A DNA stretch of 64,000 nt, taken from positions 1,488,001 through 1,552,000 of the forward strand of contig JAGTJL010000018.1 in NCBI GenBank assembly GCA_020746875.1, given 5' to 3'. Shown piece after piece: positions 11,997 through 20,627 of this stretch. Source of the stretch: Rhexocercosporidium sp. MPI-PUGE-AT-0058 (Eukaryota; Ascomycota; Leotiomycetes; Helotiales). The notes under the pieces are model-generated. The model saw nothing but the letters and a program-made list of their open reading frames with translations, searched no databases and was not told the origin of the DNA. The stretch's first letter is position 1. The number at the start of each line of letters is the position of its first letter. The translations under genes and the position numbers were made by a program.

Positions 11997-12350
11997 GTGA
12001 TCGAAGATGAACGATATTTCAAGCGTCAAGGGATTGATGGAGGTAACTATTGGGTGCTTAGAGAAGTTGACCAACCGGTAGAGTTGCACAAAGATCTCCC
12101 GAGCAGATTGACGTTCGAGGGAAAATATAGCACAAGCAAGAATGGTGTTACTTTTCCTGTGGAATCTCGTATTGACCTTGCGAGTATTGGTTCCACTCAG
12201 AGTCGTCGTATATGCCCGGGATGTTTAGGACAGACCTTCCCAGAAGAAAAAGCAGACTTGGAAGATTCTTCCGAGCTAAGGTTCTGGAACTCGCTATGGA
12301 GAGTTTATAAGCGCAGTCTTATATCCCCGGCCAATTATCTTTTAAAGTAA
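11997..12350 (+). CDS. Orphan open frame, possibly the remnant of a longer gene
   Basis: A 117-codon frame starts 58 bp after the stop of the preceding gene and stops where AT-rich DNA begins. The composition is protein-like (RYFKRQGIDGGNYW, a CPGC motif, charged C-terminus), but no family was recognised. The abrupt change to AT-rich sequence at its end suggests a gene fragment cut by a transposon, or the 3' part of something displaced. It could equally be non-coding downstream sequence of the gene at 7643. No splice link to that gene was found. Confidence 0.3.
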   Translation: MIEDERYFKRQGIDGGNYWVLREVDQPVELHKDLPSRLTFEGKYSTSKNGVTFPVESRIDLASIGSTQSRRICPGCLGQTFPEEKADLEDSSELRFWNSLWRVYKRSLISPANYLLK

Positions 12351-13260
12351 AAGTAACCTATTTAAGCGTATAACTATCGATGCGTATATCGTAGTTAACG
12401 CGATATAACTTATAAACAAACTTTAAGGAGATTATAAAACGCGAGTCAAGTTAAGATAAGTGCTAGTTTATATAAGTATCTTAAGAAATAGCCGTAAATA
12501 AAGCGGCTAAGAAAGTAGTTAAACAAAATATAAGAGCTAGCTAAGGAAACGAAGACGTTATATTAATAAAGATATATTATTTACAAATAACTTTAAAGAC
12601 TTAAGTTAAAAGACAGATAAAAGCCGAATAAACAAATAATTAAAACGTAAAAATAAAAGGAAAAACTATATTTAAGAATACTTCGCAGTTATTTTATAAG
12701 ACCTTACGATTATATTATAAATTAAAGAACTAATAAAGTGCTTTACTTATTTAAATACGTACAAAGAAAATGAAGCTAAAAGACTTCTTGTAAAAGAGAG
12801 AAGAATCAAAAGTCGACGGCCCCGGATACGATTACGGCAAAATACGGCAAATTATAAATTATATTTTATTAAAGTATTAAATATATAACTACATACGACG
12901 AAAAGGATTTAAGAAAAAAGAAGACGATTAAACTTAAGGGCAATCTTAAATAAGTTAAAACTAAGTATAAAGTAATGAAATTTATAAAATAAACGCGCCT
13001 TTTTAATAGTTTCAGAGTTGCGATATAAAATAAAAAGATAAAGTAAAGCACTAAACGGAGACTAAAGGTACGGAGGCATAAGATAGCTAGTAGAAGCGGC
13101 AGTTAAAGAGCTTAATATATTATTAAAAGATAAAGTAAAACACTTTTACTTAACGCTTATATAAATAATCGTAAATAAGAACACACCGTTTAATAAAGGA
13201 CGTTATTAGTTATTATAAAGTGATAAAGTGAAATACAAATTACTAAATGCGGTAACGCGT
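12351..13260. mobile_element. AT-rich RIP-type block, unidentified transposon remains
   Basis: Composition drops abruptly to AT-rich with stops in all frames. A plus-strand lysine-rich ghost frame (for example LYLRILRSYF and KNQKSTAPDTI) might be the C-terminal tail of a DNA-transposon protein, but no diagnostic motif was seen and no terminal repeats were found. Confidence 0.4.
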
Positions 13261-13331
13261 ACTTCGGCAACTAGCGCCGAAGCTAGACTATGCCGGTATA
13301 ACAGTCTTACTGTGGACAGCTGAAACCGAGT

Positions 13332-13355
13332 ATGAATAAATGAATGAATGAATAA
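13332..13355 (+). repeat. Short GAAT/AATG microsatellite
   Basis: About five imperfect copies of a 4-bp unit (TGAATAAATGAATGAATGAA) upstream of the RRM gene leader. Confidence 0.6.
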
Positions 13356-13562
13356 GTGTAAATCCTCAAAAGTAAAACTCGCATTGATTTCTTTTCCTGC
13401 TGGGACAAGCTGATCCCTAAACTATTGCTTAATTCTCGGACGCTTTCTTATCCGTAATCTCAGATGAATAGCCTCCTCTCCTCGTCTGCCTCCCCACCCC
13501 GCCCGTCGTCCCTTCCCCTTTTGGCCTTCTTACCTGCCTCCCCTCCCTCCCCCTTTATTCGG

Positions 13563-13626
13563 TCAAACTCGTCAAACTCCTCAAACTCATCAAACTCCTC
13601 AAACTCCCCAAACTCGCCAAACTCCC
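13563..13626 (+). repeat. 9-bp minisatellite (TCAAACTCC type), about 7 copies, in the RRM gene leader
   Basis: Seven tandem copies of a 9-bp unit (variants TCAAACTCG, TCAAACTCC, TCAAACTCA, CCAAACTCG) lie about 340 bp upstream of the ATG at 13966. In one frame they would encode NSS/NSP repeats, but the surrounding frame is low-complexity and lacks coding character, so a leader or promoter repeat is preferred. Confidence 0.7.
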
Positions 13627-13724
13627 TCGATCAGATTCCCATTCCCGGCAAAGAGACACCGGACGCCGGAGGCAGATTCTTCCAGTCTTCCAGCCCTCCT
13701 CCCAGACTTCTACTTAAGACTCCC

Positions 13725-13965
13725 TTCTCCCTCCTCCTCCTCCTCCTTCTCCTCCTCCTCTTCTTCTTCTTCTTCTTGTTTTCCTCCATCACAACCTCAC
13801 CAACTCTTCTCACGCAGACCGCTTCCCCCACCCGCTCACGCTCTCTTCACTTTCGTTCGTTCGTTCCACTTCTACTTCTCCTTTTCACTTCCGACCTCTG
13901 CTCACTACACTCTCTCTCTTTCGCCCCCTTCACTCTCCTACATCTGCTCCCCCCCGAATATCACC
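13725..13965 (+). promoter_or_regulatory. Pyrimidine-rich leader of the RRM protein gene
   Basis: A run of CTC/CTT triplets (13730-13779) is followed by nearly uninterrupted CT-rich sequence, including TTTCGTTCGTTCG, up to TCACCATGTC at the start codon. Long CT tracts before highly expressed genes are common in filamentous ascomycetes, usually near the transcription start. No TATA box was picked out. Confidence 0.55.
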
Positions 13966-16900
13966 ATGTCTACGTCAACAGGCACTCCCTCTGCTCCCGC
14001 CGTCAAGGCTGCCCGCGACTCCTCGTCCTCCCTCGAGCCATCTCCGGCAAGCACCTTCGGTGGCAGCGCGTCGAGCAATGCTGGTGATGATGATTTCCCC
14101 CAGACTCCTGGCGATGGTAAGTTTCCCTCATTTTGACTCTGATCTTTGCCTCACTTCGTCCGCCCTCGTCCTCTTCCGCCCTGGCTTCATCAGCACAAAG
14201 GTCACCCATTTCGACGCGTCTTCAAGTAGTTTTCTTCATTCTATATCTTCCCCAAGTTTCGGTTACTTCTCCGGACGAGTCACTGCAAGGACTTTGCTTC
14301 CCGTCCAAGACTTGTTCTGCTGTTCACATTGGCAATTTTCACACACCTCACTCCGCTCCCCCGCTCCCCAGCACCACTGCCAACTATTTCACTCTAAACT
14401 CAACTTCACATCCTCATTACACAAAATCTGCTTTACTTTCCTCCTCTCCAGGTTTCATCCACCCTCCATTGTCATTGGTGTCGATTTTGACGCGTCTTGC
14501 TCGTCAAGTCGGAAGTCGCGAGTTAGAGAGTCTCTCGACACATCTCTTCAACCCTCCTTGTTCTCTCACCTCATGTTTGGGAAGAGACAGCATCTTCAAG
14601 CGTTCTCTTTCTTCGCTCACTTTCACCCACTGGACTTCGTTTCAATTTCAGGACGCGTCGTGTGTTGAGTCTCCCCCATCTCCAATTCCTGGTATCTCAC
14701 ATCCCCACATCTTCAACATCACGAAAGTTTCTTTCCACCAGTGCCGGTATAGCTCTTGTCTCGGTGCTCTTGCTTGCCTTCAGGATCAAAAAGCATGGTT
14801 AACACCATTATCATTGGTGGTCGTTCGCAATGTTCTATATTGATCGCTGCCAGCCCCGTCGATGACTTGGTGTTGGAATCCACTTTCCTCGCTTCTTTCC
14901 ACTCCTGGTCAAGTCTATGTTGACTTCCCTCGTTCGACCACTTTCTTTCCATCGCTGCCCTGGTAAAAGCTCGGAGAAGAAAAACCTTGCTAATATATCC
15001 GAAGAGGGTGTTCTCTTGAGCAAGCTGTCCAAGCTCTCCGTCAATGATGGAAAGGCTGCCAATCGGTACGTTGCTTCTCCCATGATCCTACGTCGCCAAC
15101 ATCATAAACTGACTTCAAAAGCTACTCCCCACCTTTTGTTCGCAATGGTTCTCAGAGCAAGGTTGAGGATCCCTTCACTTCCCCAAAACACCGTTCAGGC
15201 CAACGCACCCCAACTGGTCAAAAGCCCAAGGGTCGCTCTTCCATGAGTGACAACTGGCGCTCAGGTTCGTCCTCCGGCTCTGGTTCTGGACACACTTCCC
15301 CATCTGCTGCCGGAATCCTCCGTAGTGCTCAGAGCGGACATGGCATCTTTGTTCAGGAGTATGCGTCGGATGATGGCGAGCTCACGACCAACGAGCAAGT
15401 TCTCATCAAGTCCGAGGATGCTCAGGCCATCTTTCCACCATCAAGCTGTGTCTTCGTCGCCAAGTAAGTCCCAGCCGTATCCTCTTCACCTGATCCAGCT
15501 GACAGGATTCAGTCTTCTTCAATCCGAGGGTGATGAGGCTCTTGAGGTTGCTGTCACTCAAATCTTCCGAGAGTTTGGAACTGTCTATGTCAAGATTCGT
15601 CGTGATGCTAAGCACATGCCATTTGCCTTCTGCCAATACACCGTAAGTATTTTCCTTCCACCCTTTCAGTCCCCACTATTATCTTGATCCACTTACTAAT
15701 TCTGAATTAGAATGATGCTGATGCTGAGCGTGCCATCAAAGAGGGTCGCGGTCGCCTAGTCAAGGGTCGTCCATGCCGATGTGAGAAGGCGAAGGCCCAT
15801 CGTGAGTTTCCCTGCTTCCTAACCTGAAACAAAACGTGACTTATTTTCAGGCTTGTTCTTCTTTGAGCGCAAGTACGGTCCAGTTGTTACCCCATCTGAG
15901 GTCCAGCAATTGCTTCGAAGCTTTGGCAGAATCTCATTTTGCAGACACATCAACGATGTCGAGCGCGCCGCCTACAACCTCAATGAGGGTGTCATGGTTC
16001 AGTTTGAGATGTATGATGAAGGCCAAGCTGCGCAGCAGGTATTTTCCATTCTTCCCCCTTTCTGATGCGATGCTCACATCTCACAGGCATTCCGCAACCA
16101 CACCGAGTTCAAGATGCAGTGCATGGCCAACATGGCATCTCCCGCTCGTCATGGTTTCAACAAGTCCGATCCTGCTCACCGCTCATATCTTGATACCTAC
16201 GAAGTTGACAAGCGTTCTGTCTTTGTTGGCAATCTCGCTATCGATGCCACTGAAGCTGAGCTCTTCGAGATTTTCCAACGCTTCGGCAGCATCGTCCAGA
16301 TCACTCTCCACAAGAATGATTCCACCATTGACGGTAAGTTACTCGGCCTTCCTTCTTCTCTCCTCTTTATAGTACGTGTCTAACAATGACCAGTCAGCCA
16401 AAAGCACTGCTTCGCTTTCATTGAGTTCCAACAACAGCCATCTGTACCCCGTGCGCTTGTTGGCATGGTGAGTTTCTCCCCACTGTCCCCCTGTTTCCAT
16501 ATTAACAATCAATCTACCAGGTCGGCTATGTCCTCCGCGACAGAACTCTTCGAGTATCTCAAAAGGATACTGAAGGTGCAAAGGCTCGCACTCGCCGCCA
16601 ACCCGCCAGAGTTGCCCCAGCTTCAACTAATCCATACCAATCTCCAGATGCTCGTTCGGTTGGCCAACATCAAGCTTCTCCAATGGCTTATCTGTCTCCA
16701 GGATACGGTTCACCCTACGGCTTCGCTCAAGGTCAGTACTATAATTACCAAGGAGCTAGCCTCCCAGGTCAGGTCCAGTACTACTCTCCAACTTACTCAC
16801 CATCGGCCTTCCCTCCTTCCTACTTCACCTACACTGGCAGCCCAAGCTACAACGCTAGTGCGACCTCAGGTACGACTACCACCGGTAGCCCAGCTCATGC

Positions 16901-17108
16901 GCAGTACTATTACGGAGGCTATCCTCAATACCCATCTCCCGCGTCGTACTGGCCAACTTCAAGCCCAGTTGCTACTCAACAGCCAGTCAGTTACTACATG
17001 CAGGCATATTCTCCACCAGCTACCGATCCTGCTCAGGAAGACCGCTCGGCGACCCCAACTCCAGCTGGACATCCTTCAACTTCTGACGCTTCGTTGGAGT
17101 CTGAATAA
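13966..17108 (+). CDS. RNA-binding protein with several RRM-type domains
   Basis: Exons read as 13966-14116, about 14970-15065, 15122-15463, 15513-15642, 15711-15801, 15851-16038, 16087-16333, 16394-16467, 16521-17108, all with consensus donors and CAG/TAG acceptors and matching phases from 14970 on. The protein (about 640 residues) starts with a Ser-rich disordered part (ATG in good context, TCACCATGTC). A first RRM-like unit (CVFVANLLQ ... FGTVYVKIRRD ... FAFCQYT) is followed by a second, less regular unit (RLFFFERKYG ... GRISFCRH). The clearest RRM has RNP2 as SVFVGNL and RNP1 as HCFAFIEF. The tail is Tyr/Pro/Ser/Gln-rich. Such proteins bind mRNA in nucleus or cytoplasm; the exact ortholog is not named. 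Exon 1 (phase 1) and the exon at 14970 do not join in frame, so a small exon is missing from this model within the 850-bp first intron. A 7-base exon at 14194-14200 would restore the frame but is unproven. Confidence 0.85.
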
Positions 17109-18419
17109 GTGTTCCATCTCCATCGCTTGACGACTTGCACCTGCTTGTTCATGTCAATGAAGGTTCGGCCCGCACCAGCTACGTCCTCATTTGCTCTGCT
17201 CATATCACATGCTTCTTCCTCTCAGATACTCTGTGTCTTTTCAACATGTTTCCGACCTTCGAATCAATTCGACGTCGTGATGGATCTTCCAAACTTGCAA
17301 ACATCTAGCTTCATGTTCTTCCTGACAGGATGTTTTCTCACATACTTCTGTCATCGTCCTGTTGAGGCATATTCATGCAACCTGTCAGATATCTTCTGTT
17401 TGTCCGTCTTCCTTGATGTTCTTGCTCCCTTGTTGGACAAGATCGTCGTAGGATAGGGTTCCGAGACATGTTGCACCGAGTTCTCGATTTGTACAATCCT
17501 CGCGATGTACCACCATAGCTAGATCTAAATAAAAACCTCAAGCAAAACTTCCTCCTCTTCTCGAACTGTGACTTGCTATTGATCGCATCTAGGCTTGGCT
17601 ACTGTGAAGGCTTCACAAACAAAATACAAAAATAAAGAGCTAGACACCAGATGCCGAGCCTGGTAAAATACCAGGGCAAGATTCAAGGTGGAAAAGGTGT
17701 TCAAAAGTTTCGGGGCTAGGGCGACAGAATAATAAAATATTCTGTAAAAGTGTTAGAAAGCGCTACGTTATATACATCAATTGCTGCCTTTAACAAAACG
17801 GTACTTAAAGTATAACGGTTATACAGTACTAACAGACTTAGGCACGGGTACGGGTAGTCCAGGATCCGTCCAATCAAACCCTCAAAATTGCAACCTTAAG
17901 CGAAGTCTAACTGGTCAAGTACCGCCTCGTATTTTTCGGCGACTTACCCGGATGGAAACAGATAATTTAAGATATGCTTTTCTTTAATATATATTTCTTT
18001 CCTTCTCTCATTACTTATTTTCATATTTTTATACTTTTCTTACGGTTGTTATGTATCAAATTATACTTATGCATACTCCGAGTATACTCGGTATCCGCCT
18101 GTGACCTGGGAATCCGTCCGTCTGATATAATCCCGGGCAGGGTACCGTCCGCACGAACCTCCCGGAGGCCTCCGGGTATACCCTTGCCAAACTCTGAGTA
18201 CTAACGATTTGATAATGTAAACGATCTGACAATACTATTGATTTGACATCACTCAACAGAGAGAGGTGGAGACGTTCGCGTCCCTTTTCGGATACCGAAG
18301 CCAGCCTGGAGCCGCTCGGCCTCAGACGGATCCGGCTTCCGTTGCCACTCGAACATTCCTGAATAACTTCATGCCCGTCATTTCCAACTCGAAGCCTTTC
18401 CGGGTCCAAATCATGCGCC
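17109..18419. other. 3' flank of the RRM gene and intergenic DNA
   Basis: 17109 to about 17560 is normal-composition sequence, probably the 3' UTR (AATAAA-like signal in CTAAATAAAAAC near 17525). 17640-18060 becomes AT-rich and repeat-like. A perfect 14-bp palindrome CCGAGTATACTCGG occurs at about 18079-18092, and CCCGGAGGCCTCCGGG-like dyads follow at 18155-18176. No gene is supported. The last 180 bp is the likely promoter/leader of the hydrolase. Confidence 0.45.
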
Positions 18420-19268
18420 ATGGCCTCCTCTTTACCAGTAGACTCACCCGGTACGTCCTTGTCATTTACCTCGTGGAATGACGATAAGCAAACAACCATT
18501 GTCCTTCTCCACGGAGGCTTTACGTGCCGTCTCGAGTTTGCGCTCATCCTTCCACACCTCTCCGACTTCCACGTCCTCCTCCCCGACCTACCGTTGCATT
18601 CTGCGTCACGTCACGTCAAACCAGGCACAACCGACAATTCGGCCTGGCATGTCGCGCAACTCATTCGATCACACGCCCACGGCGGGAAAGCCCACGTTGT
18701 TGGTGTCTCCATGGGTGGCTACATCGGCCAGTGCCTCGCGTTGGACCAGCCCGACCTCGTCCTCTCGCTCTTCGTCACGGGTGCTGCTCCACTCGTTAGG
18801 AAACGATTATTCATGGCGTCCTGGACCAGAGTTACCTATTATACCATGAGGCTTATGCTGCATTGGCTCCCCGACTGGGTGTACCGGTATCAAACTTCAT
18901 CACTTGGCCTAAGGCAGAGCGACGAATTGGTAGCAGAGCTGAGGGACAACATCACCTGGGAGCTGGTCCAAGATATGTTCCCGTGGATCTTGTCGTTTAC
19001 GCTGGATCACGTGCGGCAGCTGCAGGTGCGGACCCTATCTATCGCGGGGGCGAAGGGGGATGACGTGCCTATGATTGAGAGGACTGCCGATACCTTGAGG
19101 AGCAGGCGGACTTCCCTGAACAAGCCGTGGCCTCGGGATGGGTCAGGAGCAGTTGTGTTGAGAGATGCAACGCATGCGTGGGACTTGCAGTTTCCAGTGC
19201 TCTTTGCTCAAGGGGTATTGGCTTGGGTGAGGAGAGAGAAATTACCTGTCGAGTTTGAGATGCTATAA
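18420..19268 (+). CDS. Alpha/beta-hydrolase fold protein
   Basis: A single exon encodes 282 residues; the ATG lies in CGCCATGGCC. An HGG oxyanion-hole motif at residues 31-33 follows the strand TTIVLL. The nucleophile elbow GVSMGGY places the catalytic Ser at residue 97. A late His in DATHAWDLQ (around 250) suits the catalytic triad, with an acidic residue probably in the GAKGDD region. The fold is that of single-domain hydrolases of the AB_hydrolase_1 type. The substrate cannot be deduced. There is no signal peptide, so a cytosolic location is likely. Directly downstream lies a broken AAA+ ATPase fragment, and neither gene shows heavy RIP. Confidence 0.8.
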   Translation: MASSLPVDSPGTSLSFTSWNDDKQTTIVLLHGGFTCRLEFALILPHLSDFHVLLPDLPLHSASRHVKPGTTDNSAWHVAQLIRSHAHGGKAHVVGVSMGGYIGQCLALDQPDLVLSLFVTGAAPLVRKRLFMASWTRVTYYTMRLMLHWLPDWVYRYQTSSLGLRQSDELVAELRDNITWELVQDMFPWILSFTLDHVRQLQVRTLSIAGAKGDDVPMIERTADTLRSRRTSLNKPWPRDGSGAVVLRDATHAWDLQFPVLFAQGVLAWVRREKLPVEFEML

Positions 19269-19344
19269 TAGCTACGGAGCCCTACTACTACTGTAAAATA
19301 AAATCTAATTCTGAAGAAAATCCTTTAATAGCGGTCCTGTCGAG

Positions 19345-19671
19345 CCACTTTTAGACTGGCCCCGTCTCGATGGCAGGCGGTCCTCCTTCTGGATGAAGCG
19401 GATGTACTTCTCGAACGGCGCTCATCTCACGATATCTATCGAAATGCTCTTGTCTGCGTGTTCTTGCGGACCTTAGAATACTATTAAGGAATGATGTTCC
19501 TTACTATTAACCGGGTAGGTAGAGCAGATTGACGATGCAATCGCCAGTAGAATCCACTTTAAACTAAAGTATAATAAGTTGAACCTCGAGCAGCGGACCA
19601 ATATCTGGCGATATTTTCTGGGCACGGCAACCACGCCTCAGGGAGCAGCAATTTACAGCCCGGACGACTAG
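19345..19671 (+). pseudogene. AAA+ ATPase fragment, frameshifted and stop-interrupted
   Basis: The plus strand reads RWQAVLLLDEADVLLERRS, a Walker B segment, then NALVCVFLRTLEYY, a TAA stop, and GMMFLTINRVG (sensor-1-like TTNRVG). A one-base shift moves the frame to IDDAIASRIHFKL and QRTNIWRYFLGTA, ending SPDD before a TAG. These blocks in this order are characteristic of fungal AAA ATPases (expected LLLDEADVFLE ... FLTTNRV ... FDEAFKSRIH ... IW..FL). Only the region after Walker A is left; the N-terminal domain and P-loop are missing. The stop in EYY*G fits a C-to-T change of a CAA codon. It is a dead fragment. Confidence 0.75.
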
Positions 19672-19942
19672 GCACAGAAGGGGCGCAATCCGATTTTGGC
19701 GGTGCAGCGACTTTTAGCGTCATTTTCAAAAGAGTTCCCCTTTTGCGAAGCCACATAACTTGGCCTCACAACGTTCCAAAATAGAACTTCTTTAATAAAG
19801 ATATATGATTTGGAAGCAGCTATATCTATTTCTAAACTTCGTCTTCGTATATTCGCACATCTGTTTGCGATGCAACCCCCTCGCCTTTTCGCGCTAAAAG
19901 TCGCAAGCGAATCACCGTCAGATCGGATAGCCGCGAAGCAGG

Positions 19943-20104
19943 TACGAAAGGGGGTTTTCAGTAGGTCTCGCCACCCCTTGTACGGCAGTAAGGTAATTTT
20001 TCCAATCAACAGCATAAAAATTTCAGAAATTTCTCTATACGTTTTCTTATATATTAAAGCAGAACAGGGGGGGTGGCGAGACCTACTGAAAACCCCCTTT
20101 CGTA
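19943..20104. mobile_element. MITE with long perfect inverted repeats (TA-flanked)
   Basis: The sequence starting TACGAAAGGGGGTTTTCAGT (from 19943) recurs as an exact inverted copy ending at 20104. Complementarity extends over 38 bp (19940-19977 against 20070-20107), around a 92-bp AT-rich centre. TA at both edges is consistent with Tc1/mariner-type insertion. The three bases beyond TA on each side are also complementary, so the repeat might be slightly longer than the element. There is no coding capacity. A perfect hairpin stem of this length suggests a recent insertion or strong conservation. Confidence 0.8.
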
Positions 20105-20107
20105 CCT

Positions 20108-20627
20108 CCGTCACGACTTGGAGGAGCAAATTAATTAACGGTATCGTTTCAGATCAAAAACCTCGTGTCAACGGCTTAAGTTTTGGCGATTCAAGAGGGA
20201 TGTCAGGTGATGATGTCCTATGTCGAAGTGGCTATTGCCGCATCTGAGGATTTCGAATGCGATTTCAAGGGCGTAGGGTCGACGGAAGCTATAAACGGTT
20301 ATACTTAGCTGAGGGTTGGAACGAGTAGTGTATATTAGTGTTTTGATTTCTTATTATTTCACTTTTTAATGTTTATACGCTTTAGAATAATAATAATATA
20401 TCACTTACGTCTTTTGAATAGTGACGCAATTGTTTGAGGCTCTGTGAGGGTAGATATTTTATTGACTGTACCAAGCGTTCGGGAAGGTTCCGTGCACGAC
20501 AAGACATGCCCTGCCCCGCCGAAAATACGGGTCGTGCTATTATTCCTTCTAACCCTCTCGAACACCAAAGCCGTGCAAGAAACCCACCCGAATCTACGGC
20601 CGAAAGAGGTACAGCTCCAAAGCGTAC
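20108..20627. other. Intergenic stretch between MITE and the NLR 3' end
   Basis: No gene is supported. Short overlapping open frames at 20401-20661 on both strands overlap the 3' end of the NLR gene and look like chance frames. 20340-20400 is AT-rich and may hold the NLR transcript end. Confidence 0.4.

Noticed and set aside
13464..14087. 207-codon plus-strand frame before the RRM gene
   Set aside because: Low-complexity (NSSNSS, poly-Leu/Phe from CT tracts), running out of frame into exon 1 of the RRM gene; better explained as a pyrimidine-rich leader.
14133..14843. 236-codon frame in the first intron of the RRM gene
   Set aside because: Composition is that of CT-rich intron sequence, no domain is present, and it does not join the RRM frame.
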